Positions 5,970 to 7,369 of a stretch of DNA of 7,369 nucleotides are shown here, piece after piece. Origin of the DNA: Nitrosomonas sp. (GTDB lineage: Bacteria > Pseudomonadota > Gammaproteobacteria > Burkholderiales > Nitrosomonadaceae); contig DOOY01000257.1 in NCBI GenBank assembly GCA_003514765.1, positions 1 to 7,369 of the forward strand, written 5' to 3'. The notes beneath the pieces were generated by a model that saw only the letters and a list, made by a program, of their open reading frames with translations, did no database searches and was not told where the DNA came from. How positions within the stretch are numbered: position 1 is the stretch's first letter; each line of letters opens with the position of its first letter. The position numbers and the translations under genes were made by a program.

Positions 5970-6530
5970 TACTGAGTCATTTTGCAGTAACGGCTTAATA
6001 GATTTTTCCATTGTTTTTTTATGAACGCGGCCTAAAAATGTATCGGTGATATTTCCCTGCCTGTCGAAGACAACAGTATAGGGTAATACCGACATTTCGT
6101 TGCCCGCAGCTTCTGCGAGCGACATTGCTCCAAGACCACCAATTAAAACAGGATAATTAATTCCAAATTCCTGGCTGTATGGGACGACCTTATCTTCCCG
6201 GTCAATGGCGATGCCGATAAAAACTAAGCCCTGGCCACTATATTGATTCTGCAATTCGATAAATTCAGGAATTTCCTCCCGGCAGGGTGTACACCAAGTT
6301 GCCCAGAAATTAACCACAATGACATTTCCCTGCCATTGTGAAACGGATTGGGTAACGCCTTCAATATCCGGAAGACTTGCTGATAAAATAGCTTCTGCGC
6401 CTTGCTTGCTTGTTTCTTCAGGCAATGGCGGCTGAGGGCTATCCATAAAATGTGCGCGCAGCCAGACGCCAGCCGACAAAGCAACGATGGCTGCAGCGAA
6501 AAATAAGATGATATGGCTCAATTTTGGCAT
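5946..6530 (-). CDS. Membrane-anchored TlpA/ResA-like thioredoxin
   Basis: From the ATG at 6530 the protein has 194 residues: an N-terminal hydrophobic anchor or uncleaved signal (about 7-24), a short Pro-rich linker (DSPQPPLPEE), then an AhpC-TSA/redoxin-type thioredoxin domain. Seen are VVNFWATWCTPCREEIPE with active-site C80 and C83, FIGIAIDRED (104-113), and the cis-proline at P150 in SVLPYTVVFD, then GRVHKKTMEK. It should act in the periplasm as a dithiol reductant for apocytochromes or copper-site proteins. The frame is open up to an ATG-like start at 6596, but that would put the -10 box inside the gene, whereas 6530 has AAGGA ten bases upstream and the usual short lysine-containing start MPKL. 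The neighbour upstream on the same strand encodes DsbD, the usual electron donor to such proteins. The specific substrate is unknown. Confidence 0.92.
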   Translation of the reverse strand: MPKLSHIILFFAAAIVALSAGVWLRAHFMDSPQPPLPEETSKQGAEAILSASLPDIEGVTQSVSQWQGNVIVVNFWATWCTPCREEIPEFIELQNQYSGQGLVFIGIAIDREDKVVPYSQEFGINYPVLIGGLGAMSLAEAAGNEMSVLPYTVVFDRQGNITDTFLGRVHKKTMEKSIKPLLQNDSVITEQSSL

Positions 6531-6558
6531 TATTGATGCGTCCTTAAGAAAAATCAGT

Positions 6559-6587
6559 ATTATATGAATTGTGCTATTGAAATACAC
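6559..6587 (-). promoter_or_regulatory. Candidate promoter of the TlpA-like gene
   Basis: A perfect TATAAT on the minus strand (6564-6559) is preceded at 17 bases by GTGTAT (6587-6582), a poor -35. A start near 6552 leaves a leader of about 22 bases containing the AAGGA ribosome site at 6545-6541, which fits translation from 6530. Confidence 0.5.
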
Positions 6588-6607
6588 TAAATACAATAAA
6601 TAGTTAC

Positions 6608-6637
6608 AGTCATAAGGTGTATTTTGCCTTCATGACT
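6608..6637. terminator. Weak hairpin between dsbD and the TlpA-like gene
   Basis: AGTCATAAGG (6608-6617) pairs with CCTTCATGACT (6627-6637) apart from one bulged base, with a 9-base loop. On the minus strand it is followed by GTAACTATTTATTG, only moderately U-rich; on the plus strand by TTTTCC. It may end dsbD transcription, consistent with a separate promoter for the next gene, but the stem is AT-rich. Confidence 0.3.
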
Positions 6638-6704
6638 TTTCCTGTTTACTTTTCTCGGAATATCTTGAAAGATAGCTGTGGAATTTGATTTGATAAATGG
6701 TCTA

Positions 6705-7369
6705 TTAGATCAATACCGCATTCAAAACAGTCAGAAAATCATTTTTATTCAGAAAGCCGATAACCCGGATATCGGGTATTTCGTTACCCTCGCGGTCAAT
6801 AAATAAAATACCGGGTGGCCCAAAGAGATTAAATCGTTTTAACAATGCGGCATCATCCACTGTGCCATGCGTTACGTCAACCTGAAGGAGAACTACATCT
6901 TTCAATTTGGCTTTCACCTTTTCGTCCGAAAGTGTGAAACGCTCCATTTCCTTACAGGAAATGCACCAGTCGGCATAAAAATCGACCATGACATACTGGT
7001 GGTTTTTTTTGGCTTCAGTGATATGTGCGTCCAGCTCGGCAATGGTTTCAATCCGCTGAAAAGGAATATGACTATTTGCATAGTTTGTTTCTCCACCGCG
7101 CATTGCATCTGAAGAAGCGATATTAAACTTGGACAAGGGTTGCAACACATCTCGACTACCCGATAAAACCCCGATCAATAATGCAACACCGACCAGCAAT
7201 GCAATAACCCCTATACCTTTGAGAAATTTCCTAAAGCCGGAAGCGCGTTCTGGTAAAGGATCTATTGCATACAGGTATATGGCCGAGATAATGAGTAACG
7301 CCGCCCATAGCAACATATGCACGACTTCATTGACAACCGGAGAAATCAGCCAGATTGCGACAGCCAACA
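6705..7369 (-). CDS. dsbD: Thiol:disulfide interchange protein DsbD, C-terminal part (truncated by the window end)
   Basis: The frame is open to the last base; the apparent start at 7367 is a TTG that encodes an internal Leu (LAVAIWLISPVV, as in DsbD). About 220 residues are visible, counting that Leu as 1: the last membrane helices of the DsbD beta domain (about 1-8, 16-35 and 51-68), a linker, and the C-terminal periplasmic gamma domain, a thioredoxin fold with VDFYADWCISCKEMERF (active-site C135 and C138), VDVTHG, then FGPPGILFID with the cis-proline and a closing GFLNKNDFL. DsbD moves electrons from cytoplasmic thioredoxin to periplasmic substrates (DsbC-, TlpA- or CcmG-type proteins), which keeps cysteines reduced for disulfide isomerisation and cytochrome c maturation. 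The N-terminal alpha domain and first membrane helices lie beyond the window. The TlpA-like gene downstream on the same strand is a likely partner. Confidence 0.93.
   Translation of the reverse strand, partial: LAVAIWLISPVVNEVVHMLLWAALLIISAIYLYAIDPLPERASGFRKFLKGIGVIALLVGVALLIGVLSGSRDVLQPLSKFNIASSDAMRGGETNYANSHIPFQRIETIAELDAHITEAKKNHQYVMVDFYADWCISCKEMERFTLSDEKVKAKLKDVVLLQVDVTHGTVDDAALLKRFNLFGPPGILFIDREGNEIPDIRVIGFLNKNDFLTVLNAVLI

Noticed and set aside
6531..6596. A longer TlpA-like protein starting at 6596
   Set aside because: The upstream start would include the TATAAT box in the coding region and lacks a ribosome site, whereas 6530 has one.

Overview
The window (about 42-45% G+C by eye) reads as chromosomal DNA of a betaproteobacterium, most plausibly an ammonia oxidiser of the Nitrosomonas type. 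The reasons are a CADD-like self-sacrificing pABA synthase (known from chlamydiae and from Nitrosomonas europaea), a proteobacterial TtcA, and a dense set of periplasmic copper, cytochrome c and thiol-redox proteins. The assignment is inference; no rRNA or other marker is present. I see no tRNA, rRNA, CRISPR array, insertion sequence or phage gene, and no gene-free stretch longer than about 220 bases.

Layout, left to right. (1) Positions 1-678, plus strand: the 3' part of the CADD-like gene, cut by the window start. (2) 732-779: a strong hairpin between convergent genes, probably a two-way terminator. (3) 805-1269, minus: a small three-helix membrane protein with a long Glu-rich tail. (4) 1490-2839, minus: guanine deaminase. 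(5) 2975-4476, minus: a tight three-gene operon transcribed as azurin-spaced cupredoxin, then DUF411 protein, then lipoprotein cytochrome c. (6) 4477-4599: a divergent promoter region in which -10 elements for the two directions overlap. (7) 4600-5496, plus: ttcA. (8) 5509-7369, minus: a DUF2784 membrane protein, a membrane-anchored TlpA/ResA-like thioredoxin and the 3' part of dsbD, which runs off the window end.

How the genes may work together. DsbD carries electrons across the inner membrane to periplasmic thioredoxin-like proteins such as the TlpA-like protein beside it, and that protein can reduce cysteines of apocytochromes or copper-site proteins. The cupredoxin, the DUF411 protein with its Cys-rich motif and the single-haem cytochrome look like a periplasmic copper-handling or electron-transfer unit. 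This would suit an organism whose main catabolic enzymes contain copper and haem. The co-operation between the two clusters is inferred from proximity and family knowledge. Guanine deaminase releases ammonia from guanine, and TtcA makes 2-thiocytidine at position 32 of certain tRNAs; both look like housekeeping genes.

The most notable items are the pABA synthase with every expected metal ligand and both sacrificial residues recognisable, and the cupredoxin-DUF411-cytochrome operon, whose exact function I cannot name.
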